Below are positions 33,919 through 43,849 of a DNA stretch of 64,000 nucleotides, piece by piece. The notes beneath the pieces were generated by a model. It saw only the letters and a program-made list of their open reading frames with translations. It was not told the DNA's origin and did not search any database. Origin of the DNA: Daedaleopsis sinensis (lineage: Eukaryota; Basidiomycota; Agaricomycetes; Polyporales; Polyporaceae); assembly GCA_033807695.1 (NCBI GenBank), contig CM066307.1, positions 1,860,001 through 1,924,000 on the forward strand, given 5' to 3'. The translations under genes and the position numbers were made by a program. Position 1 is the stretch's first letter, and each line of letters starts with the position of its first letter.

Positions 33919-36496
33919 CTATGGATATTCGCCAAAGTCCCAGCTGAAGCACTCCTGATAATTGGGTGATCAGATCTTGAAATGCACGGAGAGGCACATC
34001 GTACTCACAACACAATCCTCCTCGGCCAGCGCTTCTGGGACATCGCGCCCTTGCTCGACAGCGGGCGGCCAAGGACTCGCAAGCAGCTTCTCGATGACGT
34101 TCACAATAGTGTGTGTCCGGATATCAACCGCCCACCCAAGCGTAGAGACAGTATCGTATAGGATTGTCTTGCCGAGGTGGCATTTGCTCTCCATCGCGTA
34201 CCCACCGAGTGCGCACGAGGAGAGCACGCCGTTGCATGTGCCCATTGCGATTGGGTCGGCTGTGTGGTAGAGATGTGTGACGTGCTGGACTTCAGGCTGC
34301 GTCCTACTCAGCATACTGTACGGCGCGGGATAGGAGGAATGAGTCGCGTACTGGAGTGGGTAGGTGCAATCGTTTCGCAGCCATCTTCTCTCCTGGGGCT
34401 TCCATTGCGACAGTAGGGGTGCCGAACGTGATTCCCAGTAGCGAGGCCAATGCGCCGCCAAGCGAATGTCCGGTCATCCAGATATTGGCGTCAGGGTATA
34501 GGTATGTGAGATTGTTGTACAAATTCTGTGCGCAGGCATCCGCTTCTGTGAGCGTGTTTGCACGGGAAAAGTACATGTGAAACCTACTACTCACAGTTCC
34601 TATGGGATAAAAGAGACTGTCCTCTATCAAAGCATCTTCTAGGCAGGCTTGGTCGCACTTCCACCCGCCGCGATAGCATCCGCACACGGTCGTCCATGTC
34701 CAATCGACGCGTGCGCAGCAACAGCTGAAAAGAAGGTTGTCGTTAAACTTGTCTTTCTTCGCGGTGGGGCCGCCTCCGCCGATGAATGCAGCGGAGGTGC
34801 CTTTGATGGACAGCACGATTGTGGAGTTGTCGGGGGTCGCAAAGACGTGCCCGCGGAAGCCGTCGTCGTCCGGTTCCCAGCCAAACGGATAGCTCTGCAG
34901 TGAGAGAATGAGCATTGTAAGCCACCGCCGACCTCACATTCTCTGTGAACATCACAAGGCCAAAATAGGGGTGGTCAAAGATGAAGATTCAATGGACGAT
35001 TCGAAGTTTGCTTCGAGGCAGGGAAGCCAATTCGCGATTCGGGCGATTCAAGGCGATTCTGGGGATGCGCTTCGACCACCAGGGAGCGTTTACGTAGGAC
35101 TTTGATGCGGAAACCCTCTGCGAAGCGATAGGTCTGCTGCGGGGGTGGTCAAAGATGGAGACGATTTCATGAACGATTCGGGTGTCAGAATCGTCGCAAA
35201 ACCCTTGCAAGAATGGCCTGTGAAACCTTCATCTTTGACCACCCCTAATAATAGGGGGTGATTCTGGACGGATTCTTGGGAGGCGATGTTTGCAAAAGCG
35301 CTTTCGGATTTGTTCGTGCTCAGAATCGCCTAGAATCGCGGATTCTTTAAAAGCGAGTCCGGAGGAGCTTTTGCGACGGAAGAGCGCGATTCTGCTTTTC
35401 AAGAAGCTCGGAGGGACTGAAGAGACCTCCCATCAGAGTTCAAAATCAGATTTTGGCCCTAGGGAATCGATTGGGGAGGTCAGAGCAAGCCCCGATTTTG
35501 AGGGCTGCTTTTGCTTTTGACAGACCAAAAGCTTCCTGGAATCCTACCCAGAATCTCGCCAAAATCGCCCACTCTGACCTCCCCATAATAGTGGGGGTCA
35601 GAGTGGGCGATTTCGAGGCGATTTCGGAGGAGAATCTGAGGAGAATCTTGGGTATCCATACCCAACATCGAGGTCGAAAATCGAGTGCTGCTTTGACCGA
35701 CCCGAATTTTTGCGACGCTGTCGTACGACGAAAAACGCTTGAGATCTACGTCGTACAACCGTCTCGACGTTCCACAATCCAAAATCCGCGACATTGCGCC
35801 GCAAAAGCTCCTCCCGAGGAGCTTTTGCAAAAGCGAGATGTTGCTCAGAATCTTGCTAAGCGCGAGATGTTCGAACAAATCCGAAGGCGAATTTGGGGAC
35901 GACGCATCTGCAGATTCCGAGCCAAAATCACCCAAATTCGCTCACTCTGACCCCCACTAATAGCATGACATTCCGTCTACAGAGCACAAACAAGGTTGCA
36001 GATGGCCGATGAGACTCACCACGTTCCACTCCCCCCCTAGGTCGTACCATCCCTGTTCACCCGGTGAAAGGTATGCGTTGTTGGTCATCTTCGCCAGAAC
36101 GAGTAAAGTCTCCCTATCCTCCACATCCGGCCCGTCTATCTCAACCTCATCCCAGTCTATCGCCTCCGTCTCCTGAAAGCGCATGGAGCGCACCCGGGCG
36201 CGGTTGAAGGCATCAATCGAGTTGGGCCGACGTGCTTTCACTCTGCGTGGTCGAAGGGAGTAGCTTAACGATTCCCCGGTGGTAGTTGTAGTGAGCGCAT
36301 CGACGTCTGACTTGCGCACGTCGTGGAATAGGACGTGAGCGTCGGGAGAGACAGCGTGGAAATGGCGAAGCTCGAACTCTAGAGCCCGAGGGGCAGGCAG
36401 GCGTTGCGCTTCAAGCGGCTGAGAGGCGCGATGGTGGTCCCAGAGAGAGGCAGCAAAGAAAGATGCAAGCCAGCCTGTCACAGTCGAGATGAGCAT
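33919..36496 (-). CDS. ATG15: Autophagic lipase Atg15
   Basis: Atg15 is a membrane-anchored phospholipase delivered through the multivesicular-body pathway to the vacuole, where it disintegrates autophagic bodies. The start ATG at 36496 opens a signal anchor, [18 protein letters not shown]. Next is a family block, [19 protein letters not shown], then [53 protein letters not shown] and [10 protein letters not shown]. The lipase nucleophile elbow is GHSLGG ([14 protein letters not shown]). Downstream are [13 protein letters not shown] (Asp) and [15 protein letters not shown] (His), completing a Ser-Asp-His triad. The C-terminus is [15 protein letters not shown]. The intron between EWNV and SYPF (34895-36019) is 1,125 bp and filled with inverted-repeat elements; splicing is in phase 0 there, so the gene is not broken. 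All catalytic residues are present. Confidence 0.92.
34966..35247. mobile_element. MITE-like element A in ATG15 intron (TA-flanked)
   Basis: A 282-bp unit with perfect 21-bp terminal inverted repeats that include the flanking TA: it begins TAGGGGTGGTCAAAGATGAA and ends with the reverse complement. A second left-end copy (gggggtggtcaaagatgg) sits inside at 35141-35158, as if two copies were nested or one was partly duplicated. No coding capacity. TA at both ends is the target-site signature of Tc1/mariner-type elements, so a mariner-derived MITE is likely (inference). Confidence 0.75.
35252..35587. mobile_element. MITE-like element C, diverged, in ATG15 intron
   Basis: This lies directly between elements A and B. 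Its right end (read inward from 35587) is TATGGGGAGGTCAGAGTGGG followed by CGATTTTGG. A matching inner left end, TTGGGGAGGTCAGAGCAAGC, is at 35470-35489, and an outer left end starts TAGGGGGTGATTCTGG at 35252. The ends resemble those of element B, so this seems to be an older or nested member of the same family. Boundaries are less certain than for A and B. Confidence 0.5.
35589..35959. mobile_element. MITE-like element B in ATG15 intron (TA-flanked)
   Basis: A 371-bp unit that starts TAGTGGGGGTCAGAGTGGGC at 35589 and ends with the reverse complement of TAGTGGGGGTCAGAGTGAGC at 35959; the first 17 bases of the ends match exactly. The inside is rich in GCGATTTTGG-type motifs that also occur in element C. 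No protein is encoded. The TA ends again suggest a mariner-type transposase supplied in trans. Confidence 0.7.
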
Positions 36497-36989
36497 GGAA
36501 CACGATGAGCATAGTATGCGACCGACGACGGCCTCACGAACGCGGTGGCGGAACAAAGCTCGTCACTTCCGGTAGTCCTCAGGCGGGCTGCCGGTCCGGC
36601 TAGCGCCCGTGCTGCAGCTGTTAGCCGCGCGTTAGGACATCCGCCGCCATCATTTTAGAGTCCTCCGGATCCATAGTCTTCCCTAGGCAGACGGCGATAA
36701 CTTACTGAACGGGGGGGTGGACGGTCCTTCAACGTTTCAACAGTAACGCTGACCTGAACAATATAAAAGACCGGGCAGTCTACGAACCTACCCGAAGTTC
36801 CTGGCCCTACTGACAACATGTTCTCCACGAGTGCGGGTGTACTCAATCGTCGTGGCCCTCTTACTAGGGACAACGCAGTTGAGCATCTAAGCTCAGTAGT
36901 GCTGATCAATAAACCGACAGTATGTACGCTCACGACGCGCACACCGCTGGCTTACTAGCATATTTTCTTTGGTCGTGACATTCCAGATC
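36497..36989. other. Intergenic spacer with a possible small plus-strand gene
   Basis: This is the upstream region of ATG15 (-) and 3' flank of the next minus-strand gene. On the + strand a TATAAAAG box at 36762-36769 lies about 50 bp before an ATG at 36818 that opens 46 codons (MFSTSAGVLNRRGPLTRD...) to a stop at 36958, with a GTATGT donor-like site at 36920. This is the right spacing for a fungal promoter and first exon, but no downstream exon was identified. It could be a small gene, a transcript antisense to the neighbour, or chance. Confidence 0.3.
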
Positions 36990-38145
36990 CTACATATCGT
37001 TGAAAGTAGTGTTCCGATAGAGCAGCTCGATTGCCCCGGTCGAGCGCGAGGAGCTCAACCCATATAACACTGGTCGCCCGGAGATCTGCAAGAGCTCTCC
37101 CGCGCGGATAGTCAATCTGGGCGCGGAGGGCGGGCGTGACGCGTCCATGGTTGCCCAGAACGACGTTTTCGCAGCTTGCCAGTGCTTCAAGCATCTGATG
37201 GCGATTCCGTCGTCCGCGGAGGGCTCAAGAGAGAACAACCCGCTACCTATGTATGATAGGGAGCTCGTCAGTATCGACGCACGAGCTTGCACTGTGTTCA
37301 ACCACAGAGGACTCACCCGCTCGAGGAACCATGGTCTTCAGCTCGACGTCGGTAAGGCCTTCGAGTGGCAGGGATGCATGTCCATGTGTACGAGCGATGT
37401 ACGGAAGATCAAATAGATCTCGCGTGTGTAGCGGCCTCATTCGGTTTCGGCCAACTATCCACAAGAGTGACGGGCTCTGGTGCTTGAAGGAGTAGTAGAA
37501 AGGCTCCCCGAACGAGCGCAGGACGACGGAGGCATGTTCTTTGATAGCCGCGAACTGCGAATACCCAAACGCATCGACTTCCTGCAAGGAAAAGCGTTCG
37601 GGGAGGATCTTCTCGGAAGACATGAACTGGACGAGCGGTTCGAACGCTCTGTAATCCTTGAACATCGCCAGCAGAGGGATGTTCCACGGGAGCCTGTTGC
37701 TCTTCAGCAAGTCGCAGCCAGAGTGGAAGGATACGGGGGACGGTCTAGGTGTGAGCCTAAACCTGATTTCTGAGGCCAGGGGGTGGTCTGGGTAGGTCCT
37801 GCAGTAGAAAAAGCCCTGTGTTGTAAGAGAGGGGAAGCTCGTGAAGGGGAGCGGGGTAGATCCGAAGGTGTTGTAACCGACTCTGAGGGGTCTGTCGGAG
37901 GAGATGAAGCGAAGATGGCACACAGAGTCGCACAAGTCCACGTAGTCAGCAATGCTGAGAGAAGAGGGCTTGAGAGAGGCGAATCTATGCTCTTTGATCA
38001 CATTGGGTGGGTCCGATCCTGGCAGCGGCTCATGTTTTGGCCAGATAAGATCGTCAGGCTCTACTTCTTCTTCGCCTTCTTCAGACGGGAGCAGCCTGGT
38101 CGGCTCATCTGTGTGATATCTAAGACACATCATTATTGCACACAT
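36990..38145 (-). CDS. Uncharacterised basidiomycete protein, paralogue 1
   Basis: Two exons are clear: 38145 down to about 37308 and about 37258 down to the stop at 36990, joined in frame across a short GTGAGT...CATAG intron (VPRAG-SGLFSLEPSADDG). The first codons (MCAIMMCLRYHTDEP) may be intron sequence read through, since a CACACAG acceptor lies inside them; the 5' end is therefore open. Conserved features shared with the gene at 42014-43289 are a DYVDLCD motif, GFFYCRTYPDHPLASEIRFR, NRLPWNIPLLAMF, EPFYYSFKHQSPSLL followed by GR, and a C-terminal region after a PLEGL turn. No known catalytic motif is visible. I recognise it only as an expanded family of mushroom genomes with no described function. 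Confidence 0.65.
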
Positions 38146-38515
38146 GTAAAAACATTCGTTGGATTTGACTTACGATATGCATGCTGGCAGTCGTGCTAAC
38201 CGCCGCGTACTACTGAGGCTCTTGGTTCGGAAGCGAGCTACTGTTGACCGCCATGGTCTTGTGGAGTCTCATATCGTATCAAGGTCCTATGTGGAACGGG
38301 TGACGAGCAACTTACATCGTGTCTGTAAACATCCAGATGGAACGTTCTTGGGTGCCAGGTGAGAACTACCTTCAGTTTGCCGCCTTCATTGACACTGCAG
38401 TGCCACCGGCACTTGCCGAACTTCTTTCATAAACGAACCCTGATAGCCAGGCGCCCAGAGCCCAGTCCGTTTCGGCCCAAGTCCTCTGTTTGTCCCTGTT
38501 TAATCTGTGGCACTC

Positions 38516-39047
38516 GAAGGCGACCTTGTACGACTCGGAGTCATCCTCCTCAGTACCCATCCTCCTCCCTCCCCTCATCTTCTCTCAGAGCCTCCGACGA
38601 AGTCTACTTTGGATCCAATTACCGGTTAGTCTCTCTCGTCTATGAGTTCACAAATGCGCCCCGCTCATTACTGGGTTGTTGAAAATTTACAGGGGCCAGT
38701 GAGTCATCCTGTCGCCAAACGATTATGCATGCTAATTCGCTCTGCTATCCTCTTGACATATCTCATTCATCTCGATGGTCCTTGTAGGGGGCATCGAAGC
38801 AAAATAGTGCGTGTTGTTGAGCTCATCGCTTACAATCACTGACTGGTAAGTCCCCCTATATTGTAGCATCATTATAAAGTCACTCACGGGCTGTTCGACG
38901 CTGTCGGTCTATCCCTTTTAATGTGCGTATCCATTATCCTCACTCTTCGTAGAACTCGGATTGGACAAGTCCGTGCCCACCCCACCCCCCGTTCGCAGGA
39001 GCATCACCTACAAGTGCAATAGCCCATCGTCATCCCCGTCCTTCTAA
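38516..39047 (+). CDS. Possible small multi-exon gene, start unresolved
   Basis: The last exon is the most convincing part: after a CTTCGTAG acceptor it reads ELGLDKSVPTPPPVRRSITY and ends at the stop at 39045-39047. Blocks upstream that can be spliced in frame are DEVYFGSNYRG (near 38585-38625), a possible 6-nt exon flanked by ACAG and GTGAGT near 38695, and HHYKVTHGLFDAV (near 38868-38905). No start codon was assigned and an alternative frame through the same exons is also open, so this could be wrong. No family is recognised. Confidence 0.25.
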
Positions 39048-39639
39048 GGTGCGTATGGCTGCTGCATTATAGCCCCTCTTCCTCTTTCCAGCCCTCAAAC
39101 GGCAATCGCTTGTCGTGCCAGTGCGCCGTCGCCTCGGACAGGTACATGAGCACCTCGCCCATCAACTCTTCTGTCCTTAGGCTGCCAATGAGCCTGCCGG
39201 CGGTGTCATCACCACCGCCCGAGGTTCCTGCCACTCGCAGCTCGTCTCCAAGTCGATCTAGACACTCACGCTGGCGTCGAGCTCTCTCTGGCGGTTCTAG
39301 GGTCTCGGGTGTTCTCTCCTTCTGATTGCGGCTCGCCTTCAACGTCTGAATCAACATCCCTCTCCCAGACAGCCTTCGGCCACGTTTTGTCGCCGTCCGT
39401 GCATCTTCTAGCCGTATGGTGTGTGCTCGCCCAGTGTCTCTACGCACGTTCTCTCATTAGAGTAGTCGTATGTCGATTGTATACTGTGCTAGGATGTATG
39501 TATTGTTAGTAGTACTAGCACTAATATATTTGCATTTTGTCGTATCGATGTGTGCGCTTACCACTTGGAACGACTGGACACCACTTAGTGATCACTGGAT
39601 CAGAGAATGAACCTACTGATCCAGCCGCTGCCAGTGGCA

Positions 39640-39698
39640 CTGGGAAACACTTGGACGCACTGGATCAGAGGCATCCAGTGCGTCCAAGTGTTTCCCAG
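39640..39698. repeat. Perfect 26-bp inverted repeat with 7-nt loop
   Basis: The arms 39640-39665 and 39673-39698 are exact reverse complements (ctgggaaacacttggacgca... against ...tgcgtccaagtgtttcccag), separated by cagaggc. A smaller inverted pair (ctggatcag / ctgatccag) lies just to the left, at about 39595-39624. It could form a long hairpin in RNA or be the remains of a palindromic element or small-RNA precursor. No adjacent gene uses it as coding DNA. Confidence 0.9.
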
Positions 39699-39796
39699 GC
39701 ATCAAGTGAATCGGACGTTTTGCTGATGCGGGCTAGCGGCGGGAGACTCAATAAGCATTGAATACTTCGAATCCACTAGCACGACAGTCTGTCGAG

Positions 39797-41718
39797 TCAA
39801 TGTACTACACCACCTGTTAGCTTAGCACTCTGTTAAGATACAGACAGTGCATTGCACTTACGTTCACCACGAATCCGCCGTAGCACATAGAGACATCGTC
39901 CGGCTCATTACCGGGAGGAAACAGGATAGAGGTTGCGGGATAGAATCCACACAGTCCGGGAAGGTCGGTGATAGAAGAGGCCATGGGTTCGGTTTCGAAA
40001 GGAGTTTTCATATCCATATACAGGCCGCCCGGGCCGAGAAGCGTCGAGTCGTCTGCACCCATACCGACGGTCTTTCCATGGCGGTGACGCGCACGCCGCG
40101 CGGCCCATTTGCTCAACTGCAGCACGATAACCCTGCCGGAGCTGCCATCGGGACCTTCAATGAGGATCGGAAACGTGGATCCAAACGGGTTGGAGTCGAG
40201 ATGGATGGAGAACCCATTGAGCGCGGGACTATGCCCGAGGAGTATGCTCCCTCCCGGTCCCCAGTCGAGCCAGCGTAACACGGGGTCCGGGTGAGGGATT
40301 GGCAGCTGGCTTGTCCGGGATATGCACCGTCGAATCGTTTCTTGCGTTATAATGAGGACACAACGAAGGGGCGCCAGGATTCGTGACCTTGGCGACGGAA
40401 AGATCACGGAAAAGTTCACAACCACGACACTCGAGGCGGGGTCCATTTGGAAGGGGAGAGGTGCGGCGGAATAGGGCGTGCTAGTAGAGATGTGAGAGAT
40501 CTCGATGTGCCGGCTGCGATTCATGGGAGGCATTCCGAGGCTGCATATACGACGAGGACCCGTCGCGGCCTCTGACTCGGTATTTGAGTTGCTTTCATGG
40601 TACCCCAGTTGGTATATATCGAGTTGTCCCGGGGCCGAGGCCACGATGAGGTAACCATCATCAAGCAGAGCAAAGACGGCTCTGAAGTTGCAGTGGTAGT
40701 GCTGTTCACCTCTCAATTAAGTTCGCAGGGATGTAGACGATCTCACCACGCACCCATACCAAGGAACCCGCCTTCCAATCCCATACTTCGACATGCGATG
40801 ACGTTGAGCCACTCGGAGAGATTCCCCATGCTACATATCGGTCACGCACTCGAAGACCGTATATGTGAATGAGGAACGCCTCGTCTGGTTGGTTGAATGC
40901 GGCTGGAGGTAGGAACGGTCGACTCGCAGATGGATGTGGCTCCCCAGACTCCACAGATAGGAGGTGAATCCTCATGTTCCTAAACCTGGATGTCAGCTAT
41001 CATGGAGAGAAGGATCGAGCACTAGCCATACTGACCAGCTTGCAGCTACCCGCTCCGACAAGACGAGCAAATCTTGAGACAGATCGACCGTTCCACGCAA
41101 AATTGTATCACTGATATGGTCAATAGGAACAGACCACCGCCGTGCTGGGATGCCGAAGGCCTCCGAAGGAAGAGCGTGCACGATGTAGGCGGTAGCCCTG
41201 TCGTGTTGATCGCGAACCATGTATGCGAGCGAGTTGTCATACGACGTCTCGGCTTCCCACGTATGTTCGCTTGTGTGGTTATCTGCCCGTACTGCCGAGT
41301 AGGATAACTTGAAGGAGGCAGAGCCTGTACGCATGCTGTCGACATATTTGCGAAGACGAACCAGCTTCTCCGAAATGGGCATGTCGACGAGAGGGCCATC
41401 GATCATCCCGTTCTCCTCGAGCTCCATCTTATACTGGAGCGACAGGTCTGTTCGTATGGCTCGGACGAGACGCCTGCGAACCTGGGAACGGGGGTAAGAT
41501 CCTTTTAGTGTCTTTAGGAATGATGCACACTTGCGACCGACCTTTTGGCAAGTTATGAGGTCGGACAGTGATAAGCAGTGCAATACAAGGAGAAGGATCT
41601 CTTCAGGAAGGGAGTCCAGAAGGGACACCTCGTGCTTCTCAGTTTCCTCCCGCTTGGAAGACCGTTGTCTCCGGAACAAGGCTGCTATGGACTGTATCGA
41701 CCGCCGAAAAGTCCCCAT
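39797..41718 (-). CDS. F-box protein with C-terminal beta-propeller-like region
   Basis: F-box proteins recruit substrates to SCF ubiquitin ligases through Skp1. The start ATG at 41718 gives MGTFRRSIQSIAALFRRQRS, then a typical F-box, SLPEEILLLVLHCLSLSDLI followed by TCQKVGRKCASFLKT. The rest alternates short beta-strand-like segments (VEVWDWKAGSLVWVRG, FALLDDGYLIVASAPGQLDI) suggesting a degenerate propeller, as in many mushroom F-box families. Exons join at W-FRNMRIHLL and at WVRG-EQHYHCNF. I place the end at 39797: a GTAAGT donor after GGFVVN joins a last short exon reading SAKLTGGVVH-stop, whereas reading straight through stops at 39817. The substrate is unknown. Confidence 0.75.
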
Positions 41719-42013
41719 GTGTGACTACACTAGACGAGAGAGAGAGAGCCCTCGCCGCGTACTTGTAGTGGCAATTGAGGGAGTAACCCGGTAGTACTTG
41801 TGAGCTGGCACGGACCCTCATCACAGACTCCGACTCGGAGGACCTGTGCATGATCATGATGTGGCCGTCAAACTCTATATGAGCGCCATCCTGAACATGC
41901 GCGCTCCATCGTCTGACACTAGTTTGATGACATGAAGCAGAGACATGTGACATTGAGTAGCACAAAGGGTGTATGTATGCGTACCGCGACAACCCAGATG
42001 ATAGTAGTGCAAA

Positions 42014-43289
42014 TCAAGACGCTGCCGAAGGTTTAGGCTGCTCCGGACTTGCATCCTCGGCTGAAGCAGGTTCTGCGGCTGGAGCAGGCTCGACAGCGGG
42101 AGCAGGTTCTGCGTCTGGAGCAGACTCTACAGCAGGAGTAAGTTCTGCAGCTGGAGCAGGTTCTGCAGCTGGATCAGGTTCTGCGGCTTCAGAAGGTTCT
42201 TCCACCGCCTCCTCGCCTGTAGGAGGGTCCATGAAATCCGTGCTCTTGATGGGGTAGGTGATGGCAGTCCCTAGCACGCGTGCGAGCTCGCCAGGGAAGA
42301 TCTTGAGTTTGGGCTGCTTTGAGCGAGCCGTCTCTGTCCCGTCCGCGGCCACCTCTTCTCCGTCCGGCCCAGGTGGATACCTGAGGCGATTGACGATACG
42401 CAGCACGCGTATTGCTGCCCTATTTCTGCTTTTCACGAAGCATAGTATCGCAGTTCCTGACATAGCACGTCGTTCGTCGTCCGCATGCTGAGGTGACAAC
42501 GAGAAACTCACCTTGAACAGGCACGCGCACATCCTTAAGTCCCTTCAACGAGTTCAGCTCCATGATGTTCTTCCCGTCAAAGATGTCGGGCAAAGACACA
42601 AGCCTCGGCCCGTGCCGCCCCAGGAGCAGCACTGACCCCGGCCTCTTATTGCCGAAGTTGTAGATGAACGGCTGGTTGTACGAATGCAACACGCGCCCGA
42701 TCACCTCCCCGCTCTCCTGCAACGGCTTGAGGAACTCCGGCTGGATCTTCTTGACCGCAGACGGCACGAGCCCGTCCCCCATGAGCTTCCAGATGACCGG
42801 GAACCAGTTCGGCCAGCCGACCATCTTTGCGAGCGGGACGTTCCACGGGAGCCCATACGGGACGATGAGGTCGCGCCCGAGCTCGAACGCACCGGGGGAA
42901 GACGTGTTTGAGATCCGGAAGCGGAGCTCTGAGGTCAGGAAGTGCATTCGCGGACTCCGCGCGAGGTAGAAGAAGCCATGTGTGCCGTGCGGGAAGAATT
43001 GCTGTTCGTCGTGGCCGCGAGTGCCCGTGTACGAAACGGATATGGATTTGCCGTACAGTGTGATGGCGCAGGCGACGCGGCCGGAGAGATCGACGTAGTC
43101 GGATGGCGTGAGCTTAGCGGGGTCGAGGGTGCTGAGTGGGTGTTTAATGGGTTTTCTGAGGGCATTATGTACTGGGGAAGGAGTGGAAGAAGGACCGGCG
43201 ACGGGCGTAGAGGTCTGCTCTAGCACCTCGGCCTCATTGCCAGCAGTGTCCGGGCTCGCGACCTCTTGTCGAGTAGTTGAGGTGATGTG
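42014..43289 (-). CDS. Uncharacterised basidiomycete protein, paralogue 2, with Ala/Glu/Pro repeat tail
   Basis: This is a paralogue of the gene at 36990-38145. The main exon is open up to a CTGCTAG acceptor at about 43289; the in-frame codon at 43226 is GTG, so the true ATG is in an unseen upstream exon. Shared landmarks are DYVDLSG, GFFYLARSPRMHFLTSELRF followed by RIS, YGLPWNVPLAKMV, QPFIYNFGNKRPGSVLLLGR and a KGLKDVRVPVQ turn. A GTGAG...TGTCAG intron (about 42453-42512) joins VQ to GTAILCFVKSRNRAAIRVLR. Unlike paralogue 1 it ends in about 70 residues of imperfect AEPAPA units, encoded by a degenerate repeat at 42060-42190. Function unknown; no signal peptide or catalytic motif is visible. 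Confidence 0.65.
42058..42192 (-). repeat. Degenerate coding repeat (AEPAPA)
   Basis: About nine imperfect 12-15-bp units of the gcaggttctgcagctgga type encode the AEPAPAAE tail of paralogue 2. The reading frame is kept throughout, as expected for in-frame expansion and drift. Confidence 0.8.
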
Positions 43290-43849
43290 CTAGCAGAATA
43301 ATGAGTATTCGACCTTGGAGGAAATAACTTAGACATACTAGGTGCCTACTCAAGCTAGCTGGCTGTCCGCTCGACCGCACTCCTCGTGTCGTGCGAAGAT
43401 ACCTGGCATAGTGACCGAGGGATCTGGTTGCCCACGTCATAGAGATTCCTACTTGAGCCTGAAAGTCCGCTGCTTAGAGTGTCGGCGCAGAGCGGAGGTA
43501 ATGAGATATGGGGACCGTAGCCGGAGGAGGAGGCAGCGCAGAGGTAGCGGCGAAAGCTGGGCGAAAGACTCGGAAACGCTTGTCGATGTGTGACGCAACG
43601 CGATAGTCACATTAAACGTGACAAACTTCAACTCCGATTTCCTCGGGGGCGGTCAGACGGGCTAGTACTTAACATATGATATATGACCTGCAGAGGAATT
43701 CCACCAATATCCGCCTTAGAAACGTCTCAACAGCACACTAAAAAGTACGAGAGTAGCTAGGTAACGAAGCTCTATATGATACCTTGGATGTACGTGTGTT
43801 GCACAGGAGTAAGATAGTAGGATGTCAGTGATCATTACAACGTCATCTT
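43290..43849. other. Intergenic spacer
   Basis: About 560 bp between paralogue 2 (upstream side) and the 3' end of the carrier gene. The missing first exon of paralogue 2 is probably here; ATGs that read MPGIF near 43408 and MSKLF near 43340 on the minus strand were considered, but no splice pattern with good sites was found. Nothing else is seen. Confidence 0.35.

Larger units (their letters stand above)
38146..39796. other. Intergenic stretch with possible small genes
   Basis: No confident gene. On the + strand at about 38516-39047 several short blocks can be joined through GT-AG introns to end in SVPTPPPVRRSITYKC-NSPSSSPSF and a stop at 39045-39047; upstream blocks include EVYFGSNY and YKVTHGLFDA. 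This looks like a small multi-exon gene whose start I cannot fix. On the minus strand a frame at 39067-39447 (contains RTEELMGEVLMYLSEATAHW) also has coding-like composition. A perfect hairpin follows at 39640-39698 and is listed separately. Confidence 0.3.

Noticed and set aside
34895..36019. ATG15 as a pseudogene disrupted by transposons
   Set aside because: The insertions lie wholly inside an intron with good donor and acceptor sites, and the joined sequence [12 protein letters not shown] matches the family in phase.
36496..36556. ATG15 start further upstream, at 36556
   Set aside because: The codon there is TTG; the ATG at 36496 directly precedes the signal anchor expected for the family.
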